From NCBI GenBank assembly GCA_030760725.1, contig JASWHV010000005.1:25181241-25245240 (forward strand): a DNA stretch of 64,000 nucleotides, written 5' to 3'. The stretch comes from Neostapfia colusana. Taxonomy: Eukaryota; Streptophyta; Magnoliopsida; Poales; Poaceae. Below are positions 10,861 through 21,560 of the stretch, piece by piece. Position 1 is the stretch's first letter, and the number at the start of each line of letters is the position of its first letter. Made by a program: the position numbers and the translations under genes. The notes under the pieces are model-generated. The model worked only from the letters and a program-made list of their open reading frames with translations, was not told where the DNA came from and ran no database searches.

Positions 10861-12475
10861 TTGACGGTAGGGTGGGGCATCAGTTAGAAGCTGCTTCCCT
10901 TTCCGGAAGCGCTCCGCGAGCTTCTGGATTTCCCGGCACTCGGCAGCAGTGTGGTAACTGGTGTCGTGCACGGGGCATAGCTCGCCCTGGCCTCCGTCTG
11001 GAGCCGGTGATTGTCGCAGCCTTTTGTCGGGGCGCGGCCCCCGAGCTCCACTGGGCGCCGCTGCTGCGGCAACGGGGGCCACGGATCGTGGTTTCATCTT
11101 GCCATCGCCCCTGTTCTTGATCTTCCTGCCGCTTCCATAGGAAGCGGCGCCAGATCCTGGCTGACCCCCTGGCTCGGAGGCTGGCAGTGAGTGCCAGCTC
11201 CGCCCTTCAGCTGCTCTGGCACACTTGTCCGCCAGGCTGAAGAGCTCCGAGACGTTGCGGACCTCCCTAGTCGCGAGCTTCTCGAGCATCTTCTTGTCCC
11301 GAACGCCTTGTCAGAATGCCACCACCACAGAAGCGTTCTGGATGTGTGGGATGGTGTTCCGCACCTGGGAGAACCGCTGGATGAAGGAGCGCAGCGACTC
11401 CCCTGGTTGTTGCTGGATGGTGTGGAGGTCGAGCTCCGTGCCAGGCCGGGTGTAGGAACTGCCGAAGCTGGCGACGAACTGCCGGCAGAGCTCTCCCCCA
11501 GGAGGTTATGGAATCCTGGGGTAGGTTCATGAGCCAAGACCGGGCTGGGCCGGTCAAGGCGACGGGGAAATAGTTGGCCATGACGGCCTCATCGCCTCCT
11601 GCGGCAAGTACGGCGGTGGAGTAGATCTGGAGAAACTCCGCTGGGTTGACGCTGCCGTCGTACTTCTCGGGCAGGTGCGGCCGAAACTTGCGCGGCCACC
11701 TCGCGAAGCGAAGATGGGGTGCAAGGGCCGTACATCCTGCTCCTATTGCCGCAGGTATTGGTGCCGCGAACGCTTGGTTCGCACCTGGCACAGTGTACCC
11801 CGGTATGGGCAAGGCTGCGCCATAGACCGGGGACGCCGTTTGTAGGGCATATGGTTGTGGCATATGCTGCGCGGCGTATGCCTGGGGCAGGGCTCGCGTG
11901 GCGAAGATCTGTCCTCCAGGCTGGGTCGAGGCCGACGTCATACTGTCGCCAGCCTCCTGGTTGCGACGCCTTTCTCGACGTCGCTCGAGGTACACCCGGG
12001 CATCCTGGCCCAAGTGGCACCGTTCCAGCTCTGTCCTCAGGTCCGTCGACGGGAGCCTGGAGGAGCTGGAATCCGCCGTCTGCCCGTCAACCGTTGGCGT
12101 GCGCGTCAGCGACACAGCCGGTTGGCCGGGGCGTCGCCCTCGCCGAAACCGAGGGTTTGCAGCGGCGACGACGAGACGGTCCACCTCGTGAACCCACTGC
12201 TGGGTCGCTGAATGGGGCGCGTCCCCAGCAGGTGGGTTGCGCAGTAGCGCTCTTGCTGCAGCTAGCGCACCCCCGTGGTGTACGCTCAGCACTGCAGAAG
12301 ATCTGACGCTGGTTGGAGCCTGCATTGCCGGGGTCGGCGTTGCCGGAGTCGGCTGCTGGCTCCCAGCTCGCGCCGACACACTCCGTCCAGAGTGCGTCGA
12401 CATGTACTCCCCGCTGGTCACGGTTCGCCGTGAACGCGGAGGAGGAGAGTTTGCCGCTGAAGGAAGCTTGGTCAT
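10861..12475 (-). pseudogene. Gag of element H
   Basis: The start (ATG at 12475) is chosen because the sister element I has an ATG at the equivalent place (61339) and the following MTKLPSAA...PRSRRTVTS is shared. The N-terminal 250 residues are low-complexity. The Gag domain lies at about residues 270-400 (LPEKYDGSVNPAEFLQIY, LTGPARSWLMNLP). A one-base change near 11497 shifts the frame; a later stop near 11311 interrupts it; the frame beginning at 11289 carries the C-terminal part with a CPVHDTSYHTAAEC finger-like motif near 10965. Gag would form the particle. Confidence 0.8.
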
Positions 12476-12517
12476 CTTCATCGGCAGAAACTCGTCGCGC
12501 AAGGGAAAAGCCCCCTA

Positions 12518-12529
12518 CCTGGCGCACCA
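12518..12529 (-). other. Primer-binding site of element H
   Basis: On the minus strand TGGTGCGCCAGG starts two bases inside the LTR end, with CTAGGGGG-type purines after it. The sister element I has TGGCGCGCCAGG at the same place. The site ends in the complement of CCA, as expected for a tRNA 3' end; which tRNA is not determined. Confidence 0.75.
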
Positions 12530-12833
12530 AATGTCGAAGTGTGTGGTCGACACTTCCCCCGGACCTGCACTGGGCAGCCCGCGGAGGTTCTTTTTCGGAG
12601 GGGCTAGTCACTTGCGGAGAGCTTAAGCGTATGGACGAATTAAGGTGAAGCTTGACACGGCGAGTTTTACGTGGTTCAGGCCGCCGGAGCGTAAAACCCT
12701 ACGTCCACGGCGAGCTCAGGAGCTCGCTGTATTGCTTGCTGCTCAGAACCGGAGTCCTGAGCTTGGGGATGAGTGATGTACAGCGTATGAGTTGCTGGAG
12801 TGCGAACCCCCGCTAACGTTGTCTACCCGAGCC

Positions 12834-12840
12834 TTTTATA
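12834..12840 (-). promoter_or_regulatory. TATA box of LTR H
   Basis: Minus strand TATAAAAGGCTC, closely matching the TATA region of LTR I (60975-60981). It lies about 380 bp downstream of the G-box repeat array. Confidence 0.75.
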
Positions 12841-13214
12841 GTCCAAGGCCCGGGTGGCTTACAAGGGGGGCCCGGGACCCGACAGGCGGTCCCGGGGAGA
12901 TTGCCTGCAGACTATCGTATCCGCAGTTATGTCGGTAGTTGTCTCTGGCGAAGGCTTCTGAGTCTTCGTCTTGCCGCTCTGCCCATGCCGCACGCTAGCC
13001 GTAGTTGTTAATGACGGCGGCAGCGGCATGGGATGTATTGTCGCTGCATTTATTGGCTGGCAGGCTCTGACACTGCGCGCCAGTCTGTGATGCGACTGGG
13101 CGCAACGGCACCTGACAGAGGCGTGCTCCGCGTCTCCGCGTCTTAGGAAGGCGCGGGCCTTGAATACCTTGTACGAGCAAGGTATGGGGCGCCTTTGCGC
13201 CCGTTGCCTACCGC

Positions 13215-13560
13215 TCGGGGGCTGGCAGCTCTGTTCTGCCGGACACGTGGCGGGCCCGGAGCCTTCCTCAGACGAGAGGGGGTCCGGCCCCGCAGGACAC
13301 GTGGAGCCTTCGGACCTCTCACCACGGAGGGGGAGGTCCGGCTTCTGTCGGCCACGTGGCAAGCCCGGAGCTCTCCTCTGAGAAGAGGGAGGTCCGGCCC
13401 CGCTAGACACGTGGCGCCTTCGGACCTCTCCCCCGCGGAGGGGGGAGGTCCGGCTTCTGCAGGCCACGTGGCGAGCCCGGAGTTCTCCTCTGAGGAGAGG
13501 GAGGTCTGGCCCCGCCGGACGCGTGGCGCCTTCGGAGCTCTCCCTGTGGAGAAGGGCGAG
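13215..13560. repeat. Tandem G-box repeat array in LTR H (about 110-bp unit, three copies)
   Basis: CACGTGG marks recur at 13244, 13353 and 13465 (spacing 109 and 112), with intermediate CACGTGG sites near 13299 and 13408 and a degenerate CGCGTGG near 13521. Each half unit also carries a GGACCTC...GAGG palindromic arm. CACGTG is the G-box bound by plant bZIP/bHLH factors, so the array may act as an enhancer of the LTR promoter. Confidence 0.75.
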
Positions 13561-13615
13561 ATCCTTAGGCATTTTCCCCTGTGTGCGGGGGTACCCCATA
13601 TTGCGGGTACCGACA

Positions 13616-13985
13616 ACTGCATACACCTATCTTACTTCTCAGCTCTTGGAATCTTGCTCTAGGGAGTGCCTTAGTCAAAATATCAGCGAGCTGATTTTCA
13701 TCGCTTATATAATCTGGGATGGTGTCTCCTTCTTCGACTGAATGACGAATGAAATGAAACCTCGTCTGAATATGCTTGCTGTTATTATGAAAAACTGAAT
13801 TTTGATGAGAGCCAAAGCTGATTTATTATCTATCTTCAGCTCAAAAGGTTTAGTCTCTGTATTTTTCAGCTGTACCAGCAACCGAGCAATCCATATTCCT
13901 TGACATGCAGCCGTAGTAGCTGCAATATATTCAGCTTCACAAGTCGAGAGAGCGACCACTTTTGTTTCTGAGACAACCATCTTAT
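13616..13985 (-). pseudogene. RNase H C-terminal part of J pol
   Basis: The minus-strand frame has VVALSTCEAEYIAATTAACQGIW and LKIDNKSALALIK, then the HIQTRFHFIR and QLADILTKALP region in broken frame down to 13620. These are the classic copia RNase H motifs, with the catalytic E in CEAEY and D in DNKSA. The end is lost at the junction with LTR H. Confidence 0.85.
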
Positions 13986-15292
13986 CAGATTTTTCCCAAG
14001 AAATGTAGTGCTCTTCCTAGTATCAATATCTTCGGCTAACTCACTATGACTGAAACCAAACAGTTTCCAGCTCTCTTCCTTATCATACCTGCAGCCATAA
14101 TTTGTTGTCCCTGCTACATACCTTATAATTTTCTTCAAAGCTGCCAGGTGCTCTTCCGTCGGTTTTTTCATGAACCTACTCATATAACCCACTGAATATG
14201 CCAGGTTTGGTTGTGTATTAACCAAATATCTCAAACTTCCAATCAGGCTTCTGTAGCTTGTTTCATATACTAGTACTGCAGTACTTTCCTTACTCAACTT
14301 TGTCCTTGGCTCCATCGGAACAACACAAGGATTACAACCACTCAGTCCTGCCTTCTCTACAATGCTTGCAGCATAGGTTGACTGACTGATGGTGATTTCT
14401 CCTCTGCCCTGATGCACTTCTATGCCCAGATAGAAACTCAACAGCCCGAGGTCACTCATCTTGAATTTCCCTTTCAAGATAAACACCTATCAAGAGTTTT
14501 TTTATGCCTTCTCCTCGGACCTATAGTCCATGCTCCAATGGGCTCTGAATAAAATTCAGTTTATTCATGGTGTCATCTAGTTTGATATTCCAAGCCCTTG
14601 GTTCTTGTCTCAAACCATATAGGGTATTTTCTAGCTTGTACACTTTTTGTTCTTACCCTTCAACAATGAATCCAGGGGGCTGTGTGACATAAACTTTCCT
14701 CCTTCAGTTCTCCATTCCAAATTGTCGATTTTACGTCCATGTGGTGTAGTAGCCAGCCCTCCTGTGCAGACAAAGCAAGTAGCAAACGCACCGAATCCAA
14801 ACGAGCTATAGGGGCAAATATTTCATCAAAATCAACACGTGCCTTTTGCACATACCTTTTGCAACTAACTATGCTTTGTGCTTGACAATAGCACCTGAAG
14901 TGTCCTTCAGCTTGTAGACCTATTTAAGTCCAATTGGATGATGTGAAGGTCCACCAACCTTCAGGTTCTGTTTTCTTCAATGGAGATGATTTCTTTAATC
15001 ATAGCCTGCCTCCAGGCTTCATCTTGCTCTGCTTGACTGAATGTTGAGGATTCCTCTCCCTCCACGAACATTAGGTCCTCTAGGACTTCTCGCACAGCTA
15101 GCCCAGGTGGTGTTCCTGGACCGATCAGCGCACTCATTTGTCTGAAACGCAATGGCGCACTTCCACTATGATTTACATCGAGGTAGTCTTTCATATTTGC
15201 TTGTGGTGTTGCAAACTGAATTTGGGATTGTGTATCTGGTCCTGCATTCATGAGTGTTCCTTGAACCGGTAATAATGACACACTCCTGGATT
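13986..15292 (-). pseudogene. Reverse transcriptase and upstream linker of J pol
   Basis: Frame pieces read the linker (WRQAMIKEIISIEEN near 14985), RT fragments (FDEIFAPIARLDSVRLLLAL near 14800, LHHMDVKS near 14740) and the post-polymerase region (MSDLGLLSFYLGIEV, VGYMSRFMKKP, YRSLIGSLRYLV). Many stops interrupt it, and the YVDD block is not readable in the 14500-14640 stretch. It is a broken RT. Confidence 0.8.
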
Positions 15293-15297
15293 CTGCT
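15293..15297. repeat. Target-site duplication of K, left copy (CTGCT)
   Basis: The five bases CTGCT immediately before the left LTR of K recur at 19999-20003 immediately after its right LTR. Confidence 0.9.
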
Positions 15298-15419
15298 TGT
15301 TAGAGATACAAGGTTGTATTTATATTTTTCTTTTTGTATAAGGGGTTTTTATATAAATATAATTTTCTATACCTTTATTTATACTAGCCTCTATAACAAT
15401 ACAAACATTATTCTTAACA
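15298..15419 (+). repeat. 5' LTR of K (122 bp)
   Basis: TGTTAGAGATACAAGG to TTCTTAACA. It is AT-rich with TATA-like stretches. The sequence after it, TGGTAAAGCC, is probably a degenerate primer-binding site. Confidence 0.88.
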
Positions 15420-15869
15420 TGGTAAAGCCAAAAGTTAAGGTTTCGGCTGCCGCCGGATTGTTTTTCTCTAGCGCCGTTTTCGTTTTTTTCCATCTGCGTA
15501 CCCTCTGCGCCGCGCCGCTTACCGCCCTAGCACTCGTCTTCACCGTGCCGCCCACGGCCCGAGTGCTTCTGCCCTGCCCTGAGAGGGACCTTTGCCTGTG
15601 GGACCCGCCAGCTTGTTCTGTCTCGATCCAAGGGAGTCTGCCGCGCCGAATGTGTTGGGGTGGCGGCTGTTTCTCTGCCGCGCTGCTGACAACATGGAAA
15701 TTGGCGCTGCAGCGCTCTGCAGTCTGACAGGAAGAAAATTGGCACCCCTGTAGAATCTGCGCCTGGAATTGGCGCCCATGTGCTCCAGTTTGGTGACCGC
15801 CCCTGCCCCTGGGAATAGGCGCTGTGGGATCCAGCCCTGGGAATCGGTGCCTGCTGGGATTCTGCTCCG

Positions 15870-15958
15870 ATTTTTTGCCGCCTGATCTGCGGCGCCTCTG
15901 GTATGTTTCGGTAGATTTTTGCCGCTTGATCTGCGGCGCCTCTGGTATGTTTCGGTAG
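15870..15958. repeat. 45-bp tandem duplication in the leader of K
   Basis: Two adjacent copies of a 44-45-bp unit (ATTTTTTGCCGCCTGATCTG... and ATTTTTGCCGCTTGATCTG...) are nearly identical and end in GTTTCGGTA. No coding role is seen. Confidence 0.75.
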
Positions 15959-16012
15959 ATCACGGGACAGCACTATCCCGTTAAAAAAAGAAAAAAGACG
16001 TGGCTTTTTCTT

Positions 16013-16440
16013 TTGCGCTCTAGCTGTGGCCCAGCTGCTTATTTTTACGCTCTTACCGTCGCTTGTTGTCCTATCAGGATAACTTCTTCGGATGGTGTTC
16101 CAATTCTGCGGTGTCTGATGATTTTCAATGGCACCAACTACTGTGGTGTTCGTAATGAGGAGATTCGTCGTGCTTCTAGTTTATTGGACTCCTCCTCAGT
16201 TTTGGTTGTTCGTTCTTCGACTTCTCAACAGACTACTCCACCGACGATTGCTTCTTCACCTTTCCCTCCTTCTGCACCTAGAGGGCGTTGTAGTCTTAAC
16301 TGTAACTACAGTGGTAAAGATGGACATGTGAAGGCATATTGCTTCAGGAAGAGGAAGGCTCGGGCTCGTCGTTCTTCACACGGTGATGGTAGTGCTGGTA
16401 CTAGATGTTCTCAGGGGAGTTCTGCTACTACAGATGACTA
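16013..16440 (+). pseudogene. Gag remnant of K with zinc knuckle
   Basis: The frame joins a short N-terminal gag piece (MIFNGTNY near 16110) directly to a C-terminal piece with the nucleocapsid knuckle CNYSGKDGHVKAYCF near 16300-16345, in which one knuckle Cys is replaced by Ser. The central gag domain is missing, so most of the gene has been deleted. Confidence 0.65.
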
Positions 16441-16441
16441 G

Positions 16442-16981
16442 TTGCTCACGCTTCTTCGTTGCCTTGCCGCCTCTACATCTTTAGAAGTCGCTGGTTCTAT
16501 GACTGAGTCTTTTGCACTTTCTGGTACTACTGCTTCTTCTCAGTCCTCTACTGAGGGACCACCTTCCACTTCTGCTCCAGCTACCTATCTATGGATTCTT
16601 GATTCTGGTGCATCGTTCTATATGACTGCTTATCATACTAGTTTGTCTTCTTTAAGTTCTTCCTCTCGTTCCCTCACTGTTCTCGCTGGTTCTATGACTG
16701 AGTCTTTTGCACTTTCTGGTACTACTGCTTCTTCTCAGTCCTCTACTAAGGGACCACCTTTCACTTCTGCTCCAGCTACCTATCTATGGATTCTTGATTC
16801 TGGTGCATCGTTCTATATGACTGCTTATCATACTAGTTTGTCTTTTTTAAGTCCTTTCTCTCGTTCCCTCACTGTTCATACTTTCGATGGTTCTCCTTTT
16901 TCTGTTGTTGGACAGGGCACTCTTTTATCTGACTATTTTGATGTTCTCGATGTTTCCTATGTTCCTGGTCTCACCATGTAG
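16442..16981 (+). pseudogene. Protease region of K with in-frame 195-bp tandem duplication
   Basis: The protease active-site segment YLWILDSGASFYMT occurs twice, within copies at 16490-16684 and 16685-16879. The offset is 195 bp, exactly 65 codons, so the frame is kept. The copies differ by only a few substitutions. Downstream the usual FDGSPFSVVGQGTL and VLDVSYVPGL follow once. Copia proteases normally have one DSG/DTG per monomer. Confidence 0.85.
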
Positions 16982-16999
16982 CTTATATCCGCTAGCCAA

Positions 17000-18010
17000 C
17001 TCACTGATCATGACCGTCGAGTGATTTTCTATTCCGATTTTTGTTATGTTCATGATCATCACACGGGTCGCATGGTTGGTACTGGCCCTCGTCGTCGTGA
17101 TTCCCAGCATCTTTGGGAACTTGACTGGCTTCATCTTCCTTCCGCTGTGCATGCCAGTCTTGACGGCTCCGCTCTTGCTACTTCATCCACTTCGTCATTT
17201 GCTCAATGGCATAATCACTTAGGACATATTTATGTCTCTCGTCTTTTTGTGTTAGTTCATTGAGGTCTTTTAGGATCGGTCTCAGGTTCTGAGTCTTTAT
17301 CTCAGTGTCAGGGTTGTTGATTAGGGAAGCAGACCCAGCTCCCTTATGATTCTAGTGAGTTAGTGTCCCAACGTCTTTTTGATCTTATCCACTCAGATGT
17401 GTGGGGTCCTGCTCCTTTTGTTTCAAAAGGAAGACGCCGATATTATATCATATTTATAGATGATTTTTTTCGCCACACATGGATTTACTTTATGAAACAT
17501 CGCAGTGAGCTTTATCTATCTATAAAACTTTCTTCCTATGATTCACACCCAGTTTGACACGTCTATTCGTGTTTTTCATGCTGATTCTGCCGGTGAGTAT
17601 CTGTCTGATGCTTTTCGTCAGGTTCTTTCATAGCAAGGTCATCTTGCTCAATTTTTTTGTCCTGGCGTTGCTGAGTGAAAGCATCATCATCTCCTTGAGA
17701 CTGCTCGTACTCTTCTACTTGCTTCTGCTGTTCCCCCTCATTTTTGGCCGAGGCTATTTCTACTGCCACTTATTTGATCAACATTCAGCCCTCAACTGCT
17801 CTTCAGAGGGGGATCCTTTTCAGCATCTCACTGGCAAGACACCTCACTATGCCACCTTCGTCTTTTTGTCTCGTGAGCGCACTAAGCTCACTGCACAGTC
17901 AGTCGAGTGTGTTTTTCTGGGATATAGTGCTGAGCATAAGGGGTATCATTGTTGGGATCCGGTTGGACGACGGATGAGGACCACGAGATGTTGTCTTTGA
18001 TGAGACACGT
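17000..18010 (+). pseudogene. Integrase of K
   Basis: Pieces in different frames read the gag-pre-integrase finger (QWHNHLGHI near 17205), LIHSDVWGP, YYIIFIDDFFRHTWIYF (17380-17490), then after a frameshift near 17550 a damaged core, and finally VECVFLGYSAEHKGYHCW (17905-17960). The integrase fold is recognisable but its catalytic D,D,E set cannot be followed intact. Confidence 0.78.
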
Positions 18011-18486
18011 CCTTTCTATCCTCGTCCTTCATTAGACACCTCTTCTATATCTGTTGTCGATCCTATTTCATTCTCATTTTTCCCTGATACCTCTACTGCT
18101 ATTATGCATCCTTCACACTCAGTGCCTCTCTCCACGATGTCTTCTTCGGAGCCTTCTTCTATGGTTCCTGATTACACTACGAAGCCCCCTATGACACAGG
18201 TTTATACTCGACGAGTTGTACCTTATTCGGATGTGCCACCTTCCTCTGATGAGCCATCTACTCTCGTTGAGTCATCTTCTTTTGATGACCCATCTTCTCC
18301 AGCCAAGTCTGTGTCTCCTGGTGTACCCTCTTCTGCTGAGAAGTCATCTCTTTCTGATGACTCTTCTCCTGAGCAGCCTCTTGAACGTGGTCATCGCACT
18401 TGTCGACCTCCTAAGCGGTACTGTCCTAGTGTTTCTACCATTCATTTTGAGCCGGCTACGTATCATGATGTTGTTTCTCATCCGGA
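18011..18486 (+). pseudogene. Linker between integrase and RT of K (Ser/Pro-rich)
   Basis: The frame starting near 18104 encodes a Ser/Pro/Asp-rich region with repeats of the type SSSDEPS, as usual between copia integrase and RT. It ends with RGHRTCRPPKRYCPS, the conserved R-R-S/T-PP motif before RT. Confidence 0.7.
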
Positions 18487-19120
18487 ATGGCAATGCGATG
18501 GCCGAGGAGATTGTTGCTCGAGCGCACTGACATGTGGGAACTTGTGCCCTGTCCCCCACGTGTTCGTCCTATCATCTTTAAGTGGGTATATAAGGTTAAG
18601 ACCCGCTCTGATGGTTTACTTGAGCGATATAAGGCTCGACTAGTCGCCCGTGGCTTCCAGGTCGATATGAAGAATGGCTTTCTTAATGGTGAGTTGCGTG
18701 AGGAGGTTTATATGCAGCCACCATCTGGGTATTCTGTTCCTGAGGGTATGGTTTGTCATCTTCGTCGTTCTCTTTACGGCTTTAAGCAGGCTCCTCGTGC
18801 TTGGTTTCATCTTTTTGCGTCTGTGGTTACTGCTGCTGGTTTCTCTGCCAATGCTCATGATCCCACACTTTTTGTGCACACTTCATCTCATGGTCGCATT
18901 CTTCTTCTCTATGTTGATGACATGATCATCTCCGAAGACGATTCTAAATACATAGCCTTCGTGAAGGCCTGTCTTAGTGAGTAGTTTCTAATGTCCGATC
19001 TTGGTCCTCTATGTTATTATCTTAGGATTGAGGTTTCTTCCTCCTCTGAGGGAATTTATCTGTCTCAGGAGAAGTACATTTAGGATCTTCTTGATCGGGC
19101 TTTTATTACTGATCATCGAA
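18487..19120 (+). pseudogene. Reverse transcriptase of K
   Basis: It reads WELVPCPPRVRPIIFKWVYKVK, YKARLVARGFQ, then directly VDMKNGFLNGELREEVYMQPP, SLYGFKQAPRAWF and LLYVDDMIISEDD (the YVDD active site near 18915). Between ARGFQ and VDMKNGF about 35 residues of the family are missing. Stops occur near 18982 and 19081. Confidence 0.85.
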
Positions 19121-19860
19121 CTATTAAGACTCCCATGGAACTCAATGTCCATCTTCGAGCCACTGATGGTGAGCCTCTTGATGATTCTACTCATTACCGT
19201 CATATTGTAGGGAGTCTAGTGTCTCTTGGTGTCACTCGTCCTGATATCTCGTACTTTGTTCACATTCTGAGTCGGTTTGTTTCGGCTCCCACCCAAGTCC
19301 ACTATAGCCACTTGCTTCGTGTCTTGTGTTACCTTCGTGGGACTATCTCTAGACGCTTGTTCTTTCCACGCTCTAGCTCTCTACAGCTCAAAGCATATTC
19401 TGATGCTACTTGGTCTAATAATTCTTTTGATCGTCGATCTCTTTCTGCTTATTGTGTTTTTCTTGGTGGTTCCCTCATTGCTTGGAAGACTAAGAAGCAG
19501 GTAGCAGTTTCTCGTTCGAGTGTAGAGGCTGAGTTGCGTGCTATGGCTCTTGTGAGTGCAGAGGTTACATAGTTGTGGTGGTTGCTTGAGGATTTTGGTA
19601 TTTTTTTTGGTATGTCGACTCCTCTTTTGTCTGACAGTACAGGTGCTATCAGTATTTCTCGTGATCCGGTGAATCATGAGCTTACCAAGCATATTGGTGT
19701 TGATGCTTCTTATACACGAGCATAGGTACAGGATAGTGTTGTTGATCTTCAGTATGTACCTTTAGAGCTTCAGCTGGCTCATTTCTTCATGAAGGCACAG
19801 ACCCAAGCTCATCATAGTTTTTATCTATCCAAACTCAGTGTTCGTGATGCACCTTGAGAT
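19121..19860 (+). pseudogene. RNase H of K
   Basis: It reads YRHIVGSLVSLGVTRPDIS, YSDATWSNN, SLIAWKTKKQVAVSRSS.EAE, then a stop near 19570, LLSDSTGAISISRDPV, KHIGVDASY, a stop near 19722, and the C-terminal tail to the stop at about 19859. The catalytic motif set of copia RNase H is present but the frame is broken. Confidence 0.83.
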
Positions 19861-19868
19861 TGAGGGGG

Positions 19869-19998
19869 TGTTAGAGATATAGCGGTGTATTTATATTTTC
19901 CCTTTTGCATAAGGGATTTTCTGTATAATTGTAATCTCCTGTACCTCTATTTATATAGGCCTCTGGCCTCCATAATAATACAAGCGTCATTCTCAACA
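19869..19998 (+). repeat. 3' LTR of K (130 bp) with upstream polypurine tract
   Basis: TGTTAGAGATATAGCGG to TCTCAACA. The tract TTGAGATTGAGGGGG lies immediately upstream (19856-19868). The right target duplication CTGCT is at 19999-20003. Confidence 0.9.
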
Positions 19999-20140
19999 CT
20001 GCTCTCCTCACTGGAATCATCCCTGCAGCCTCTTCATGTCTTGCAGGCTCATGTTGCTCTTCAGCAAGTAGATGCCCAATTGTGGCATACTCGATGGCAA
20101 AGTCACTATCCATCAGTTCAATCTGGTCACCTGTTCACTT

Positions 20141-20829
20141 TCACTGCTCTTTCTCTTCAAGGATCACATCTCGACTGATGTGAACACGCTTGGAGATTGA
20201 ATCATAACACCTATAGGCAGCTGATCCTGGCTCATAGCCCACAGAGATCATGGGTTTACTTCTGTCTCCTAAGTTTTTCAGATGTGGCTTGGTTACCTTG
20301 ACGTGTACCAAACATCCAAATGTTCTCAAGTGCCTTACACACGGTCTGCTCCCAGTCCATAGTTCATAAGGGGTCTTGCCACCGGTGCTTTTGGATGTTG
20401 ATCTGTTCAGCAGATACACAACACAATTAACCGCCCCCCACCCCAAAACATACCAGACAGCTTCTTTGCTTTGAGCATACACCTTGCCATTGCCACAACA
20501 GTTTGGTTCCTTCTCTCCACGACTCCATTTTGCTGAGGGGTGTATGGAGCCGTGAGTTCACGATGTATTCCAAGCTCGGCGCAGTACTCATTGAAGTGTG
20601 CATCTGTGAACTCTCTCCCTCGATCTGTTCGGAGGGCACCGAGTAGATTTCCACTCTTTCGCTCTGCAGCCGCCTGAATGTGCTTGATAGCCGCTGCTGC
20701 TCCATCTTTAGTAGGCAAGAGTGCCACCCACATATATCGACTGTAATCGTCGACCAAGAGCAGAAAATATCTGTTTCCACTTGGTGTTACAGGAGAGATT
20801 GCTCCACATAAGTCGCCATGAACCATCTT
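20141..20829 (-). pseudogene. Integrase core and C-terminal part of J pol
   Basis: On the minus strand: HGDLCGAISP, FLLLVDDYSRYMWV, LRTDRGREF, TPQQNGVVERRNQTV, then after a frame shift near 20450 VNCVVYLLNRSTSKS, KTPYELWTGSRP, HLRTFGCLVHVKV and VILEEK. The D,D,E positions (GDL, TDRG, VVERRN) are visible, so the core decayed by frameshift rather than by loss of the active site. Confidence 0.87.
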
Positions 20830-21560
20830 AAGTTACTTTGATGCACGTCGGGTTGACTGTTGAGAAAATGGTGCCCGTCGATGCTTGCTGTCCAGACAAG
20901 CTTTGCAGATTTTCTCGACGTGCTGTAGTGCAGGATGTCCCTGGACCAACTGTTCTTTGCTCATCTTCGATAATGACCTGAACCCAATATGTCCAAACCG
21001 AGCATGCCATACCCATGCATCCTCCCCAGTGTGTGCAGCCAGACATATAGGACGTATAATCTGCAGGTCAATTTTATAGAGCCTCCCCGGACTATGCTGA
21101 ACTCTTGCAATCAGATTATGTTGCTCATCCCTTAACTGCATGACATCTCCTTTGATCAGCACCTCACATCTGGCTTCATCAAGCTGACCAATACTTATAA
21201 TACTAGTGTCGATGCGAGGGATGTAGTAAACAGTGTAGAGTGTTCGATGCTCACCATTCTTGCACTCATACAAAACCATCTCACACCCTTCAATTTTCAT
21301 CACGGTTCCATCAACAAAGCGGACTGTTCCTGTGGTTTGCTGATCGATGCTTGAGAATGCCGATTGGGACCCTGACATGTGATTGGAGGCCCCGGTGTCT
21401 AGCACCCACCAACATGGCTTCCCTGCTTCACCACCTTCCAGTGCCACGTAAGCGCTTTCCTCATCCAGATGGACCTTCCCCTCAACAGACTGATTTTCAA
21501 TGCCATAGTCTGACGTCCATGGAGTGGTCTGACTCCCTTGGTCTTCACTTTGATTTTATG
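20830..21560 (-). pseudogene. Protease and pre-integrase domain of J pol
   Basis: The frame from 21447 reads WWVLDTGASNHMSGS (protease active site), GTVRFVDGT, YYIPRIDTSIISIGQL, then VWHARFGHIGFRSL and CKACLDSKHRRAPF (the HHCC finger of integrase). A stop at about 20832 separates it from the integrase core. Confidence 0.87.

Larger units (their letters stand above)
3769..13615 (-). mobile_element. Element H: Tat/RIRE2-type Ty3/gypsy retrotransposon, decayed, minus strand
   Basis: From right to left it has the 5' LTR (12532-13615), PBS (12518-12529), gag, protease, RT, a second RNase H typical of the Tat lineage, an integrase stub and an antisense gene. The left end is cut by the insertion of element A at 3768, so the N-terminal part of the antisense gene and the 3' LTR should lie outside the window. 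It is a pseudo-element with several frameshifts and stops, an in-frame loss of about 14 residues in RT and a missing integrase core. Its right LTR end abuts copia element J, into which it seems to have inserted. Confidence 0.9.
12532..13615 (-). repeat. 5' LTR of element H (1084 bp)
   Basis: It begins TGTCGAAG and ends CCGACA in plus coordinates; on the minus strand it starts TGTCGGTACCC, like LTR I at 60085. A minus-strand TATAAAA is at 12834-12840, and the tandem repeat 13215-13560 lies upstream of it in U3. The PBS adjoins the left end, so this is the 5' LTR. Confidence 0.9.
15298..19998 (+). mobile_element. Element K: Ty1/copia retrotransposon with short LTRs, decayed
   Basis: It is bounded by 122-bp and 130-bp LTRs starting TGTTAGAGATA and ending AACA, with a perfect CTGCT target duplication. 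It sits inside J pol. Internal order: gag remnant, protease, integrase, RT, RNase H, polypurine tract. The LTRs differ at about 20 positions by eye, so the insertion is old. Most of gag is deleted, part of RT is deleted, and many stops are present. Confidence 0.92.

Noticed and set aside
15391..15963. A 190-codon minus-strand frame in the leader of K
   Set aside because: No homologous motif, low complexity, and it overlaps the LTR and a 45-bp tandem duplication.
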